Notes: generated by a model not told the origin, from the letters alone. A stretch of 52,317 nucleotides of DNA from Candidatus Nomurabacteria bacterium (GCA_943356675.1 CALRFQ010000004.1:1-52317), one strand, 5' to 3'; shown: positions 8,199 to 16,810, counted from the first letter of the stretch. Program-made: numbers and translations.

Positions 8199-8741
8199 AT
8201 GCCAGCATATTTAGAAAATTTTAATCAGTTGCTTGCGTACGGCACAATCTTGATACAGATTGCGATCTTGGTTCTTGCTGTGGCACTTATTTTTTTTCCA
8301 AAGACAAATCAAATCAGAGTTTTCTTTAAAGAATATACTTTTTCTTTTGGTTTTCTGCTTGCACTCGGGGGAGTACTGCTCTCACTATTTTATTCTGAAG
8401 TTATTGGTTTTCCACCATGTGAGCTCTGCTGGATAAACCGTATCTTTATTTACCCACAAGCAATACTTCTTGGTATGGAATTATATAAGCGTGATAAATC
8501 CATAGTGGATCACTCCATTGTGCTTGCACTTCTTAGTATCATCACATCAATCTTCCATGTATACACAGAGAATGGTGGTGAATCTGCTCTTCCTTGCTCG
8601 TCACCCACAGTGGTCACACAAGTTTCCTGCGCAACTCGCTATGTATACGAATTCGGCTACGTGACCATCCCAGTTATGGCTCTCACGATGTCTTTGTTTA
8701 TTTTACTCTTGCTTGTGAACTACAAGCATTCTACTCGCTAA
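8199..8741 (+). CDS. dsbB: Disulfide bond formation protein DsbB family
   Basis: I start at the ATG at 8199, just after the thioredoxin stop; the track start at 8181 lies inside the previous gene. The 180-residue protein has an N-terminal membrane segment and a four-helix DsbB core. The first redox pair is 'PPCELCWINRIFIYPQ' and the second is in 'ALPCSSPTVVTQVSC'. DsbB re-oxidises a DsbA-type thioredoxin and passes electrons to quinone, or another acceptor where quinones are missing. A pair of this kind would support the disulfide-bearing secreted proteins encoded elsewhere in the window. Confidence 0.9.
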   Translation: MPAYLENFNQLLAYGTILIQIAILVLAVALIFFPKTNQIRVFFKEYTFSFGFLLALGGVLLSLFYSEVIGFPPCELCWINRIFIYPQAILLGMELYKRDKSIVDHSIVLALLSIITSIFHVYTENGGESALPCSSPTVVTQVSCATRYVYEFGYVTIPVMALTMSLFILLLLVNYKHSTR

Positions 8742-8769
8742 TGTGTTATAGAATTTTAATATTAAGTAG

Positions 8770-8775
8770 TATAAT
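8770..8775 (+). promoter_or_regulatory. -10 box of cutA
   Basis: TATAAT, 6 bases before the ATG at 8782. Confidence 0.6.
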
Positions 8776-8781
8776 TATTAT

Positions 8782-9210
8782 ATGCTAGTAGAATCAATCG
8801 ATAAAACTAATAAGAATATTGTTTTCGTATATACGACTTGCCAAGATTTGGCCGAGGCTAAGTATTTGAGCCTTTCAGCAATAGAGGAGAGGCTTGCTAT
8901 CTGCTCAGACTTTTGGGAAGTAAGTTCACTTTATCCATGGCACGGTGTGATACAAGATGTCACTCAGTACATGGTAATGATGACTACAGAGAAGTCACTC
9001 GCTGAGAAGTTGGTTGCATTCATTGCCGGCTTACACTCATATAGTATCCCTATGGTATCTACGTGTGAATCACAATTTACAAATCCAGCTTATCTCACTT
9101 GGGCTGACAAAACTTTAAATAGTAATGAATTATACAAAAGTAGAGAAGAAGAAATTGCGACAGAAAGAAGTATAGCTGAAGATGGATATCATCCCGGTCA
9201 TCTAAAATAA
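8782..9210 (+). CDS. cutA: CutA1-like divalent ion tolerance protein
   Basis: The 142-residue protein matches the CutA1 family: an N-terminal strand 'IVFVYTTCQDLAEAKYLSLSAI', 'ERLAICSDFWEVSSLYPWHG' (usual form 'aACvni...S.YwW.G') and a C-terminal 'HSYSIPMVSTC' (usual form 'HpYevPei'). CutA1 forms a very stable trimer with a ferredoxin-like fold; it has been linked to copper tolerance, but its biochemical role is unsettled. About 30 extra charged residues extend past the usual C-terminus. It has its own near-leaderless promoter. Confidence 0.85.
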   Translation: MLVESIDKTNKNIVFVYTTCQDLAEAKYLSLSAIEERLAICSDFWEVSSLYPWHGVIQDVTQYMVMMTTEKSLAEKLVAFIAGLHSYSIPMVSTCESQFTNPAYLTWADKTLNSNELYKSREEEIATERSIAEDGYHPGHLK

Positions 9211-9234
9211 TTTTTTCTCATTCGCTAAATGTGC

Positions 9235-9240
9235 TATAAT
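9235..9240 (+). promoter_or_regulatory. -10 box upstream of the FKBP gene
   Basis: TATAAT with about 32 bases to the ATG at 9273, a longer, AT-only leader than in neighbouring genes. Confidence 0.45.
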
Positions 9241-9272
9241 ATAAGATATATTATTAAATAATTATATTTTAT

Positions 9273-9719
9273 ATGGATTCTCAACCAACTGGAAATAAAA
9301 AGATTATATCAATCATTATCGCTATAGTACTAGTCTTACTTATAGCTTATGGATTATTACACACTAAGGCATCTGCACCTGAGAATGGAGCAATGTCCGA
9401 TAAAAAAGAAGTTAAACAAATGAAAGAAATAGCAGAGAAAGGGGATGTGGTTACCATGAATTATACTGGCAAGCTTACAGATGGGCAGGTGTTTGATTCA
9501 AACGTAGACCCAAAATTTAATCATGTAGAGCCTTTTGAGTTCACTCTTGGCATCGGGCAAGTCATAGCAGGATGGGATGAAGGTATTGTAGGGATGAAAA
9601 TTGGAGAGAAGAAGACACTTACTATCCCTGCAGAGAAAGCATATGGTGCACGTGGTCAAGGACCTATCCCCCCAAACTCAACTCTTGTTTTCGATGTAGA
9701 ACTTACTGGAATTAAATAA
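9273..9719 (+). CDS. Membrane-anchored FKBP-type peptidyl-prolyl isomerase
   Basis: The 148-residue protein has an N-terminal membrane anchor (about 10-28), a short charged linker, and a complete FKBP domain: '[21 protein letters not shown]', '[30 protein letters not shown]', '[21 protein letters not shown]'. The pocket residues around VIAGWDEG are conserved, so it should catalyse prolyl isomerisation. The topology places it on the outer face, folding exported proteins together with the DsbB/thioredoxin pair upstream. It is followed within 10 bases by the exporter operon. Confidence 0.92.
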   Translation: MDSQPTGNKKIISIIIAIVLVLLIAYGLLHTKASAPENGAMSDKKEVKQMKEIAEKGDVVTMNYTGKLTDGQVFDSNVDPKFNHVEPFEFTLGIGQVIAGWDEGIVGMKIGEKKTLTIPAEKAYGARGQGPIPPNSTLVFDVELTGIK

Positions 9720-9728
9720 TAAATTATA

Positions 9729-11024
9729 ATGCAAAAAATAAAAGACATACTCTTAAATATAAAATCATGGTCACTTCGCCGAAAAATATTTTTTGGAGTG
9801 CTTTTATTTGTTGTAATACTTATTTTATATAAAGTTCTTGCTCCCGTGGATAATAGTGCCAATACTCTAACAGATATCGCTAAAAGAATAGATTTAAAAG
9901 AGACAGTCCTAGCTACAGGCCAAGTCACTTCTAAAACTGACCTCTCATTATCTTTCAATGCGACTGGAGTAGTAAAAAGTATGAAAGTAGTAGTGGGTGA
10001 TAATGTGAAGCAGGGTCAGATTCTAGCTACACTTGATCAAGGTTCACAACTAGCAAGCCTAACTTCTGCTAGGGGAGCAGTTGCTCAAGCAGAAGCTAAA
10101 TATACAAAAATTTTAGAGGGTAGTACAGATTCAGAAGTTGCACTCGCTAGGGTTTTGCTTCAAAATGCAAAAAATAATTATACCCAAACTAAATTGCAAC
10201 AAGATATTTTAGTAAGTGAGGCTGAAAATAAATACCAGTCAGATCTTGCTAGTCGCACATCAAATTTCATAACAGTAAAAAATGATTTCGAATATGCAAA
10301 GAAAACTCGTGACGCGACTCTAAGTGCTGCTCAGTCAGTGATAGATCAGCGTCAAGCAGAACTCGATATTAAACTTTCAAAAGCAAGAACCTCTGATATT
10401 AGTTTAGCTGAAGCAGATATCCTTTCTGCAAAAGGTCAGTATCAGGCAGCAAGTGCAAATTATGAAAATACAATACTTCGTGCGCCGGCAGACGGCACAA
10501 TCACAAAAGTGGATATAAAACTTGGTGAACTCGTGCAAGCACTTAAAGAAGTAATGGTTCTTCAAGATGTGAAGAACGTGTATCTTGAAGCAAATATAAA
10601 CGAAGCAAATATTGCTCGTGTTGCCGTGGGTTCTGTTGTGGATATTACATTTGATTCACTTGGCTCAGATAAAATATTTAAAGGTAATGTTTTGAAAATC
10701 GATCCTTCTTCTACTGTAGTATCTGGAGTGGTGAATTATAAAGTTACAGCAAGTGTAGACACTATCACCGATATTCGACCAGGTATGACTGCAAATATGA
10801 CCATACTAATAAATGAAAAGAGTGGTGTGGTTACTGTCCCAAGTCGTGCTGTGCTTACGGGGAAGGACGGAACAAGAACTATAAGAATCGTTACAGATAC
10901 AAAAAAGAAAAAGTTTATAGAAGTCCCAGTCACAGTCGGTATCACCGGTGATGGAGGCCTAGTAGAAGTGCTAAGCGGGGTGAAAGAAGGAGATGAAGTT
11001 GTGACTCTAATAAAGAAACCTTAA
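9729..11024 (+). CDS. HlyD/MacA-like periplasmic adaptor (membrane fusion) protein
   Basis: The 431-residue protein has a membrane segment at about 20-38, then a membrane-fusion architecture. A lipoyl half ('GVVKSMKVVVGDNVKQGQILATLD') comes first, followed by a coiled-coil hairpin of about 120 residues, the second lipoyl half ('ILRAPADGTITKVDIKLGELV'), and beta-barrel and membrane-proximal domains. It is the first gene of a compact set with an ATPase and two permeases, the layout of MacAB-type exporters. In a monoderm-like CPR cell it would help a permease export peptides or lipids. Confidence 0.88.
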   Translation: MQKIKDILLNIKSWSLRRKIFFGVLLFVVILILYKVLAPVDNSANTLTDIAKRIDLKETVLATGQVTSKTDLSLSFNATGVVKSMKVVVGDNVKQGQILATLDQGSQLASLTSARGAVAQAEAKYTKILEGSTDSEVALARVLLQNAKNNYTQTKLQQDILVSEAENKYQSDLASRTSNFITVKNDFEYAKKTRDATLSAAQSVIDQRQAELDIKLSKARTSDISLAEADILSAKGQYQAASANYENTILRAPADGTITKVDIKLGELVQALKEVMVLQDVKNVYLEANINEANIARVAVGSVVDITFDSLGSDKIFKGNVLKIDPSSTVVSGVVNYKVTASVDTITDIRPGMTANMTILINEKSGVVTVPSRAVLTGKDGTRTIRIVTDTKKKKFIEVPVTVGITGDGGLVEVLSGVKEGDEVVTLIKKP

Positions 11025-11026
11025 AT

Positions 11027-11737
11027 ATGTTAATAGATTTAAAAAATATCACAAAAGAGTATGACAATAGCGGAGTCGTTACTCGAGTTCTTCATGGTAT
11101 AAGCCTAGAAGTAGAAGAGGGAGAATTCCTATCTATAATGGGGCCATCTGGTTCAGGTAAGTCTACTCTTATGCACATCATCGGTTTCTTGGACAGGCCA
11201 AGTACTGGTATATATAATTTCAACAATGAAGACACGAAAGATTTTCCAGATGATGATTTAGCTCGTATTAGAAATGAGCGTATTGGCTTCGTGTTTCAGT
11301 CTTTCAATCTTCTTGCTCGCACCAGTGTGCTAGACAATGTGATCCTGCCACTTACGTATAGTAAATTAGAAAATCATATCGAAAGAGCCACAAAAGCTCT
11401 CGAGTCCGTCGGCCTTGGCCAAAGGCTTGGATTTATGTCCAATCAAATTTCTGGTGGTCAGAAGCAGCGTGTGGCTATAGCTCGCGCACTTGTGTGTGAT
11501 CCCAAAGTTATTTTCGCAGATGAGCCGACAGGAAACCTCGATTCTAAAAGTGGTGCGACAGTAATGAACATACTTCAGAAATTAAATGACGAAGGGCGCA
11601 CTATCATCCTAGTCACTCACGACAGAACCGTGGCTGAACATGCAAAAAGAATTATTACAATTCGTGATGGAATGATAGTTATGGATGAGAAAATAGCAAA
11701 CCAAATTCGTAATGTGCCTGTAGAGGATAGAGATTAA
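11027..11737 (+). CDS. ABC transporter ATP-binding protein (MacB/LolD type)
   Basis: The 236-residue ATPase has a Walker A 'GPSGSGKST', Q-loop 'FVFQSFNLL', signature '[15 protein letters not shown]', Walker B '[12 protein letters not shown]' and H-loop 'ILVTHD'. The '[12 protein letters not shown]' stretch is characteristic of the MacB/LolD/FtsE branch. It starts 2 bases after the adaptor stop and precedes two permeases, so one ATPase probably drives a permease heterodimer. Confidence 0.93.
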   Translation: MLIDLKNITKEYDNSGVVTRVLHGISLEVEEGEFLSIMGPSGSGKSTLMHIIGFLDRPSTGIYNFNNEDTKDFPDDDLARIRNERIGFVFQSFNLLARTSVLDNVILPLTYSKLENHIERATKALESVGLGQRLGFMSNQISGGQKQRVAIARALVCDPKVIFADEPTGNLDSKSGATVMNILQKLNDEGRTIILVTHDRTVAEHAKRIITIRDGMIVMDEKIANQIRNVPVEDRD

Positions 11738-11738
11738 T

Positions 11739-13004
11739 ATGTCCCTTTTTGTGAAGAAAATTACAAATACTTTCAAGCAATTACTTTCAAGAAAAGGAAG
11801 GAGTTTGCTTACTATACTTGGAATCGTTATTGGTGTCGCTGGTGTGATCATAATAGTGTCGCTTGGCGCTGGTGCGCAAACTCTAGTCTTAGGTCAGATT
11901 ACAAAATTAGGCACAAATCTTATTGGAATTCTTCCTGGTAAAAGTAATGAGAAAGGCCCACCGGCCGCGGTCTTTGGTGTGCAGGTCACTACTCTCACCG
12001 CAAATGATGTAGAAGCTATAAAAGATACTTCAAAAGTTCCTCATGCTGTGGGTGTGGCATCTTTCGTAAGAGGGAATGCGACAGTAATTTCTGGGCGAGA
12101 ATCTGTCGACACTACTTTTTCTGCGACAGATGGGAGCTATCCTAGAGTGCAAGATGTGGAGATGGATCGCGGAGTATTCTTCTCTGATGAAGAGGGTAGA
12201 GCAGGGGCAAATGTAATTGTACTTGGATACGATGTTGCAGATCAGCTTTTCCCAAATGGTGACGAGCTCGGGCAGATTGTGAAAGTTCAAACTAACGGCA
12301 ACAATAGTACTGCTATTCCATTTCGAGTTATTGGAGTACAGAAAAAGTTGGGAAATGTATTTTTCCAAAATCAGGACGATCAAGTTTTCATTCCGTTCCC
12401 AATAGGTCAGAAGCAATTTCTTGGAATAAATTATATTCAATTCGTGAGAGTAAAAGCTGATAGCACAGATAATGTGAAAAGTACCATAGAAGATATCCAA
12501 AGAGTTCTGAGGGATCAGCACAGGATTAAAGATATAGAAAATGACGATTTCTCAGTGCGAGATTTGGCTGATGCAATTAAAATTCTGACTAGTATTACTG
12601 ATGGACTGCGAATGTTTCTAGGACTCATGGCGGGGATATCTCTTGTGGTAGGTGGAATAGGAATTATGAATATAATGCTTGTGACAGTGTCAGAGCGAAC
12701 TCGCGAAATAGGTCTTAGGAAAGCAATAGGCGCGACTAGCAAGCAAATCCGTGACCAATTCCTTTTTGAAGCTGTGATCCTCACTTCTCTCGGAGGTGTG
12801 TTTGGTATTATTGTCGGCAGTTTGATTTCTTATCTTATTGCAGTAGGTGCTAGGTATGCTGGGTATGATTGGTCGTTCGTGATTTCACCAACTGCTATAA
12901 TCCTTGCTGTGGGTGTGTCTGTGCTGACTGGAATTACATTTGGACTTTATCCAGCTATAAAAGCAGCGAAGCTTAATCCTATAGACGCACTTAGATACGA
13001 ATAA
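11739..13004 (+). CDS. MacB-like ABC permease (first of two)
   Basis: The 421-residue protein has a MacB/FtsX permease layout: one N-terminal membrane helix ('LLTILGIVIGVAGVIIIVSLG'), a large extracytoplasmic MacB_PCD domain, then three C-terminal helices. 'TREIGLRKAIGA' is the coupling-helix motif that contacts the ATPase, and the C-terminus ends in 'YPAIKAAKLNPIDALRYE', a family hallmark. It starts 1 base after the ATPase stop. MacB-type permeases work as mechanotransmitters rather than classical channels. Confidence 0.92.
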   Translation: MSLFVKKITNTFKQLLSRKGRSLLTILGIVIGVAGVIIIVSLGAGAQTLVLGQITKLGTNLIGILPGKSNEKGPPAAVFGVQVTTLTANDVEAIKDTSKVPHAVGVASFVRGNATVISGRESVDTTFSATDGSYPRVQDVEMDRGVFFSDEEGRAGANVIVLGYDVADQLFPNGDELGQIVKVQTNGNNSTAIPFRVIGVQKKLGNVFFQNQDDQVFIPFPIGQKQFLGINYIQFVRVKADSTDNVKSTIEDIQRVLRDQHRIKDIENDDFSVRDLADAIKILTSITDGLRMFLGLMAGISLVVGGIGIMNIMLVTVSERTREIGLRKAIGATSKQIRDQFLFEAVILTSLGGVFGIIVGSLISYLIAVGARYAGYDWSFVISPTAIILAVGVSVLTGITFGLYPAIKAAKLNPIDALRYE

Positions 13005-13007
13005 TTT

Positions 13008-14267
13008 ATGAAAAAATATTTCAAACAAGCATGGCGTGGAATTTCTGCAAGTAAATCTCGCACTTTTCTTACTACGCTAGGGATAATGATAGGTATCGGT
13101 ACTGTTATCTTAGTGCTTTCAGCGGGGGAAGGATTTAAGAGTTATATTAATGCACAGATAGATGCCTTCGGATCAAATAGCGTAATAATTGAAACAGTTG
13201 TGCCAGCTTCTACGAAAGCTAGGAATAGCGGATCTGCACAGGATGGAGGAAGTAGCTCTGCAAATAATGCAGTGCCTATTAAAACTTTCAAAAATAAGGA
13301 TATCAATGATATTAAAAATTTAAATAATGTCCAAAATGCTTACGGAGCTGCTCTCGGTCAGCAAGTGGTGACATATGGAAATGTTTCGAAAAATATTTTT
13401 ATATTTGGAGCTGATGCTAGTCGTTTTGATATTGATAAAGGTGAGATCGCAAGCGGTCGCCCTTATACAGAGGAAGAGGATAGTGCACTTGCTCAAGTGG
13501 CTGTGCTCGGGCATGATATCGCCATAGATTTATTTGGGGAGAATGACCCACTCGGTAAATACGTGAGAGTTGGAAGTTATAATTTTGAAGTTATTGGCGT
13601 ATATGCCAGAAGAGGCAGTTTCGGATATTCAAACGATGATGAGCAAGTTTTCATACCTATCTCTACACTACAGAAAAAGATTCTGGGTATCGATTATCTG
13701 TTTTATGGAGTGGCAGAGCTCGTCGATAATAATAAATCAGAAACGACAGGGCTCGACATTGCGGACTTACTAAGACGCAACCACTTTATTACAGATATAA
13801 ATAAAGATGATTTTAAAGTGCAGACTCAAGCTCAGAGTATGGATACTTTCAATACGATTCTTTCAGCTGTGACATTCCTCCTAATTGCTATCGCTGCTAT
13901 ATCGCTCGTAGTCGGGGGAGTAGGAGTGATGAATATTATGTATGTGGTAGTCACAGAGCGCATTGCGGAGATAGGCCTCAAGAAAGCTCTCGGTGCAACA
14001 AATAAAGATATCCTTTATGAATTCCTAATAGAATCCATTCTGCTCACTTGTATCGGGGGAGTAGTGGGTATTATTGGTGGATCACTCTTTTCTTTCATTA
14101 TTGCGAAGGTAGTGCAAAGCCAGGGTATTACATGGGCGTTTTCTGTGCCGCTTTATGGTATTATACTTTCAGTGTCAGTATCGATGGTTATCGGAATTAT
14201 TTTCGGAGTATTCCCAGCTCGCAACGCTGCGAAATTAAATCCTATAGAAGCATTAAATAAAGAATAA
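13008..14267 (+). CDS. MacB-like ABC permease (second of two)
   Basis: A 419-residue paralog of the preceding permease with the same layout: N-terminal helix 'TFLTTLGIMIGIGTVILVLSAG', an extracytoplasmic domain, three C-terminal helices, coupling motif 'IAEIGLKKALGA', and the ending 'FPARNAAKLNPIEALNKE'. The extracytoplasmic domain differs and includes a Ser/Gly-rich insertion near residues 70-85. Two distinct permeases with one ATPase point to a heterodimeric exporter. Confidence 0.92.
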   Translation: MKKYFKQAWRGISASKSRTFLTTLGIMIGIGTVILVLSAGEGFKSYINAQIDAFGSNSVIIETVVPASTKARNSGSAQDGGSSSANNAVPIKTFKNKDINDIKNLNNVQNAYGAALGQQVVTYGNVSKNIFIFGADASRFDIDKGEIASGRPYTEEEDSALAQVAVLGHDIAIDLFGENDPLGKYVRVGSYNFEVIGVYARRGSFGYSNDDEQVFIPISTLQKKILGIDYLFYGVAELVDNNKSETTGLDIADLLRRNHFITDINKDDFKVQTQAQSMDTFNTILSAVTFLLIAIAAISLVVGGVGVMNIMYVVVTERIAEIGLKKALGATNKDILYEFLIESILLTCIGGVVGIIGGSLFSFIIAKVVQSQGITWAFSVPLYGIILSVSVSMVIGIIFGVFPARNAAKLNPIEALNKE

Positions 14268-14268
14268 T

Positions 14269-14991
14269 ATGGAATTTTTTGCAAATAAATCTAATAAAAA
14301 AGAACAACCAGTATTTAAAATCCTGCCCTCAGATGTAAGGTATGCTTTAGAATACAAGGAAGGTAAATTAAATAAAGATGATTTAGAAGTTCTTGTTATG
14401 AGTAATTTCGAAGATGAAGCATTTTACCTTACCTTAAAGAGTTTAAATAACAATAAAGAAGAACATAAAAATTTACTTAAAAAATATATCTCAAATCTAA
14501 TTAATCTAGATCACGGGGGAGTGGAGTATAAAAAATGTATTCAAGATATTGTAAATGAAGAATTAGATTTGAATAAGAACTTGGAAGTCGATGGCGTTAA
14601 GCTTGCGCAAATTTCACGCCAAGGTTTCGATACGTGGCAAGATAAATTTAAAACACTTTCAAATGAGCTTAGTAAAAGTGATAAGAATGTATTTTTAGTA
14701 GCACACTCTACTATTCTAGGCCTTGATTCTTTTTTAAAGAATTTTGCAAAAGAAGAAAAGGATTTAAATATTATCGTGCCCTCCTGGTTTAATGATAAAT
14801 GTGTGGGCTATAATATTTCATTCAAAGAAGGGAATCCAGAAATGAATGATTTATATAGTGATTTTAAGAAAATAAATGCAATTGTAGTAGATGATACTGT
14901 GAATACAGGTGGCACTATCGATAAGGTTAAAGATTTTTGGTTGGAATCAGGCGATGCTGAGCCAGAGGTGCGTACAGTAGTTGGGAAGTAG
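14269..14991 (+). CDS. Phosphoribosyltransferase-like protein
   Basis: The 240-residue protein carries a C-terminal PRTase-type motif, 'AIVVDDTVNTGGTIDKV', matching the PRPP-binding loop (two acidic residues, then T-x-x-T-G-x-T). The N-terminal half (about 110 residues) is charged, helical and unfamiliar. The central region 'VFLVAHSTILGLDSF' and 'LNIIVPSWFNDKCVG' would form the Rossmann-like strands. The base or other substrate is unknown. It begins 1 base after the permease stop and closes the operon before a strong terminator. Confidence 0.6.
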   Translation: MEFFANKSNKKEQPVFKILPSDVRYALEYKEGKLNKDDLEVLVMSNFEDEAFYLTLKSLNNNKEEHKNLLKKYISNLINLDHGGVEYKKCIQDIVNEELDLNKNLEVDGVKLAQISRQGFDTWQDKFKTLSNELSKSDKNVFLVAHSTILGLDSFLKNFAKEEKDLNIIVPSWFNDKCVGYNISFKEGNPEMNDLYSDFKKINAIVVDDTVNTGGTIDKVKDFWLESGDAEPEVRTVVGK

Positions 14992-14992
14992 A

Positions 14993-15027
14993 AAAGCCTC
15001 GTAAAAATACGAGGCTTTCTTTTTTTT
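14993..15027 (+). terminator. Intrinsic terminator of the exporter operon
   Basis: An 11-bp perfect stem, aaagcctcgta/tacgaggcttt, with an AAAA loop is followed by a run of T (15020-15027). It also lies just past the convergent lipoprotein gene and may act on both strands. Confidence 0.9.
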
Positions 15028-15040
15028 GTTTTAACTTTCA

Positions 15041-15631
15041 CTATTTCACACCCCCTGCTTCTCCACTAATGGTTCTATTTCCAATATTATAGAGAGGCTC
15101 GAAAAGTAAAACGGCATAATTCGTTTGAGCTGTAACACTGAAAGTCATTTCAGTTTTAAGAGTAGGGTCTTTCCTTGTTATGGAGCCACCCTTGTGCATA
15201 ACCGTGTATTCACGGTTATGGTTCTTTTCAAACCACAGCATGTAAACATTTAGTGAAATCTCATCAAACCTTACGCAGACTTGGCTCCAATCAGAATTGT
15301 GTTTAACGATCAATCCTTTAGTGTAAATTGGAACTTTGTAGGTGTAGGTTATGACTGAATCAGTCATTGGGACTTTTCCATCTACTACATCTGAGAATTT
15401 CAAGCGCTGTACGGATGTCAGGAAAATATCAGCGTTATTATAATAATAAATGTTTAGCATTTGTGCCTCTGAAAAGGGCCGGCCAGTTCTCAACGAATCA
15501 TCCCAAGGTTGGAAATTTGGTCCCTTATCTTCAGCTTTTTTTACTGCTGCATTTTCGGTTGTTTTACAGCCGTTTAGTATTACCATCCCGGTAAGTACTA
15601 AAAATACGAGGTACTTATTTTTAAGTTTCAT
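15041..15631 (-). CDS. Putative lipoprotein of unknown function
   Basis: The 196-residue protein begins with a lipoprotein signal: 'MKLKNKYLVFLVL', a hydrophobic core, then lipobox 'ILNGC' with the modified Cys at about residue 22. The mature part is a beta-rich domain with no family I recognise ('YTYKVPIYTKGLIVKHNSDW', 'NREYTVMHKGGSITRKD'). It would be tethered to the outer face of the membrane. By eye its codon use is less AT-biased than its neighbours and it stands alone on the minus strand, so recent transfer is possible. Confidence 0.75.
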   Translation of the reverse strand: MKLKNKYLVFLVLTGMVILNGCKTTENAAVKKAEDKGPNFQPWDDSLRTGRPFSEAQMLNIYYYNNADIFLTSVQRLKFSDVVDGKVPMTDSVITYTYKVPIYTKGLIVKHNSDWSQVCVRFDEISLNVYMLWFEKNHNREYTVMHKGGSITRKDPTLKTEMTFSVTAQTNYAVLLFEPLYNIGNRTISGEAGGVK

Positions 15632-15738
15632 ATAAATATAATTAGATTTCTCGCAGTATATAACATTTATAGTGAAAAGTCAAGTTGGTTTTCTTCTCAA
15701 TTTAAGTCGTTCTTAATGAAAAAGTCTCTAATTTTTGC

Positions 15739-15744
15739 TATAAT
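15739..15744 (+). promoter_or_regulatory. -10 box of the 44-residue membrane peptide gene
   Basis: TATAAT, 6 bases before the ATG at 15751, the same geometry as for full-length genes nearby. Confidence 0.6.
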
Positions 15745-15750
15745 ATAAGG

Positions 15751-15885
15751 ATGGGAAAGAAAATCTTAAAAATAGCTTTTTACCTAGTCCTTCTTTCAGT
15801 CGTGCTTTGGGCAATTGGGGTAGTAATGAATGAGCCGAAATCTCAAAATAGCGGGTTAGAAAATATAGCAATAAATAAGAAGTAA
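15751..15885 (+). CDS. Small single-pass membrane peptide (44 aa)
   Basis: This ORF is too short for the supplied track. It encodes 44 residues: a basic start 'MGKKILK', one hydrophobic helix 'IAFYLVLLSVVLWAIGVVM', and a short polar tail. A perfect TATAAT 6 bases before its ATG and its position 30 bases ahead of the SIMPL gene support a real gene. The function is unknown; topology predicts the N-terminus inside. Confidence 0.55.
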   Translation: MGKKILKIAFYLVLLSVVLWAIGVVMNEPKSQNSGLENIAINKK

Positions 15886-15915
15886 TAATTTATCATTAAG
15901 TCCGTCGTAAATAAT

Positions 15916-16707
15916 ATGGAAACAATAATTACAAGCAAAAAGTTTATAAATGCGAGTACAATATTAGTAGCACTATTATCATTGTTAGTATTCGTAATGT
16001 TTATTAATCAAGTGAAGGAGAGTAAGTATATCGGTCGCGGGGCAGCAGCCTCAAGTAGTATCTCAGTAACAGCTGATGGGGAAGTGACTGCAGTGCCAGA
16101 TATCGCAGTACTTACATTTACAAATGAAAAAGATGCAACAACAGCAAAGGAAGCTCAAGCACTTCTAAACAAAGAAGTAGCTGATACACTAGCATATCTA
16201 AAGAAGCAAAATATTGCAGATAAGGATATAAGTTCTGAGTACGGCGGAGTGACTCCAAAGTATATTAATAATACCGTTTACTGTATGACTGTGCCTTGCC
16301 CACAAGGAGATCCAAAGATTGTCGGTTACATTGCTACACAATCTGTAATTGTGAAGGTTCGTGCTGTGGATACTGCCAATGATGTGCGCACAGGCTTAGC
16401 TACTCTTGGTATAAAAAATATTTCCGGACCAACATTTAGTATAGATAGCCAAGATAAACTAAATGATGCTGCTCGCACAAAAGCTATAGAGAATGCTAGA
16501 GTTAAGGCAGAAGTATTAGCAAAAGAGCTTGGTGTGAAGCTAGGATCTGTTATCAGCTTTACTGAGAATGGCGGTGGGTACCCTATGATGTATGCAAGTA
16601 AGGCATCAATGGATTCTGCAGGAAGTATCTCTATGCCAGCTCCAGTCTTACCAAAGGGCGAGAATAAGATTACTACAAGTGTCACAATAACTTACGAAAT
16701 AAAGTAA
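15916..16707 (+). CDS. SIMPL (DUF541) domain protein, membrane anchored
   Basis: The 263-residue protein has an N-terminal membrane segment (about 12-30) and an extracytoplasmic SIMPL/DUF541 domain. The hallmark start 'ISVTADGEVTAVPDIAVLTF', the middle 'GYIATQSVIVKVRAVDTANDV', and 'AARTKAIENARVKAEVLAKELGVKLGSVISF' are clear. Two cysteines in 'VYCMTVPCPQG' form a likely disulfide loop. SIMPL proteins form oligomeric rings and are linked to envelope stress in some bacteria; the molecular role is unclear. A terminator follows. Confidence 0.9.
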   Translation: METIITSKKFINASTILVALLSLLVFVMFINQVKESKYIGRGAAASSSISVTADGEVTAVPDIAVLTFTNEKDATTAKEAQALLNKEVADTLAYLKKQNIADKDISSEYGGVTPKYINNTVYCMTVPCPQGDPKIVGYIATQSVIVKVRAVDTANDVRTGLATLGIKNISGPTFSIDSQDKLNDAARTKAIENARVKAEVLAKELGVKLGSVISFTENGGGYPMMYASKASMDSAGSISMPAPVLPKGENKITTSVTITYEIK

Positions 16708-16717
16708 CAAACAAGAG

Positions 16718-16745
16718 AAAACACCCCGTATTTACGGGGTGTTTT
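16718..16745 (+). terminator. Intrinsic terminator after the SIMPL gene
   Basis: A 12-bp perfect stem, aaaacaccccgt/acggggtgtttt, with an ATTT loop; the last Ts of the stem serve as the T-run. Confidence 0.85.
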
Positions 16746-16751
16746 CGTATA

Positions 16752-16780
16752 TTGACTTTCTTGTGAAATAAGAGTATTAT
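16752..16780 (+). promoter_or_regulatory. Promoter of secE-nusG-rplK
   Basis: TTGACT (16752-16757), a 17-base spacer and TATTAT (16775-16780) form the best canonical sigma70-type promoter in the window. Transcription should start near 16787, right before a GC-rich hairpin. Confidence 0.75.
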
Positions 16781-16790
16781 CTATTTATAT

Positions 16791-16810
16791 ACACCCGCGG
16801 GGTGTTTTTT
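16791..16810 (+). terminator. Leader hairpin plus T-run ahead of secE (possible attenuator)
   Basis: acaccc/gggtgt with a GCG loop is followed directly by six T (16805-16810). It lies between the predicted transcription start and secE, so every operon transcript would cross it within its first 25 bases. It looks like a terminator placed in a leader. Confidence 0.55.
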
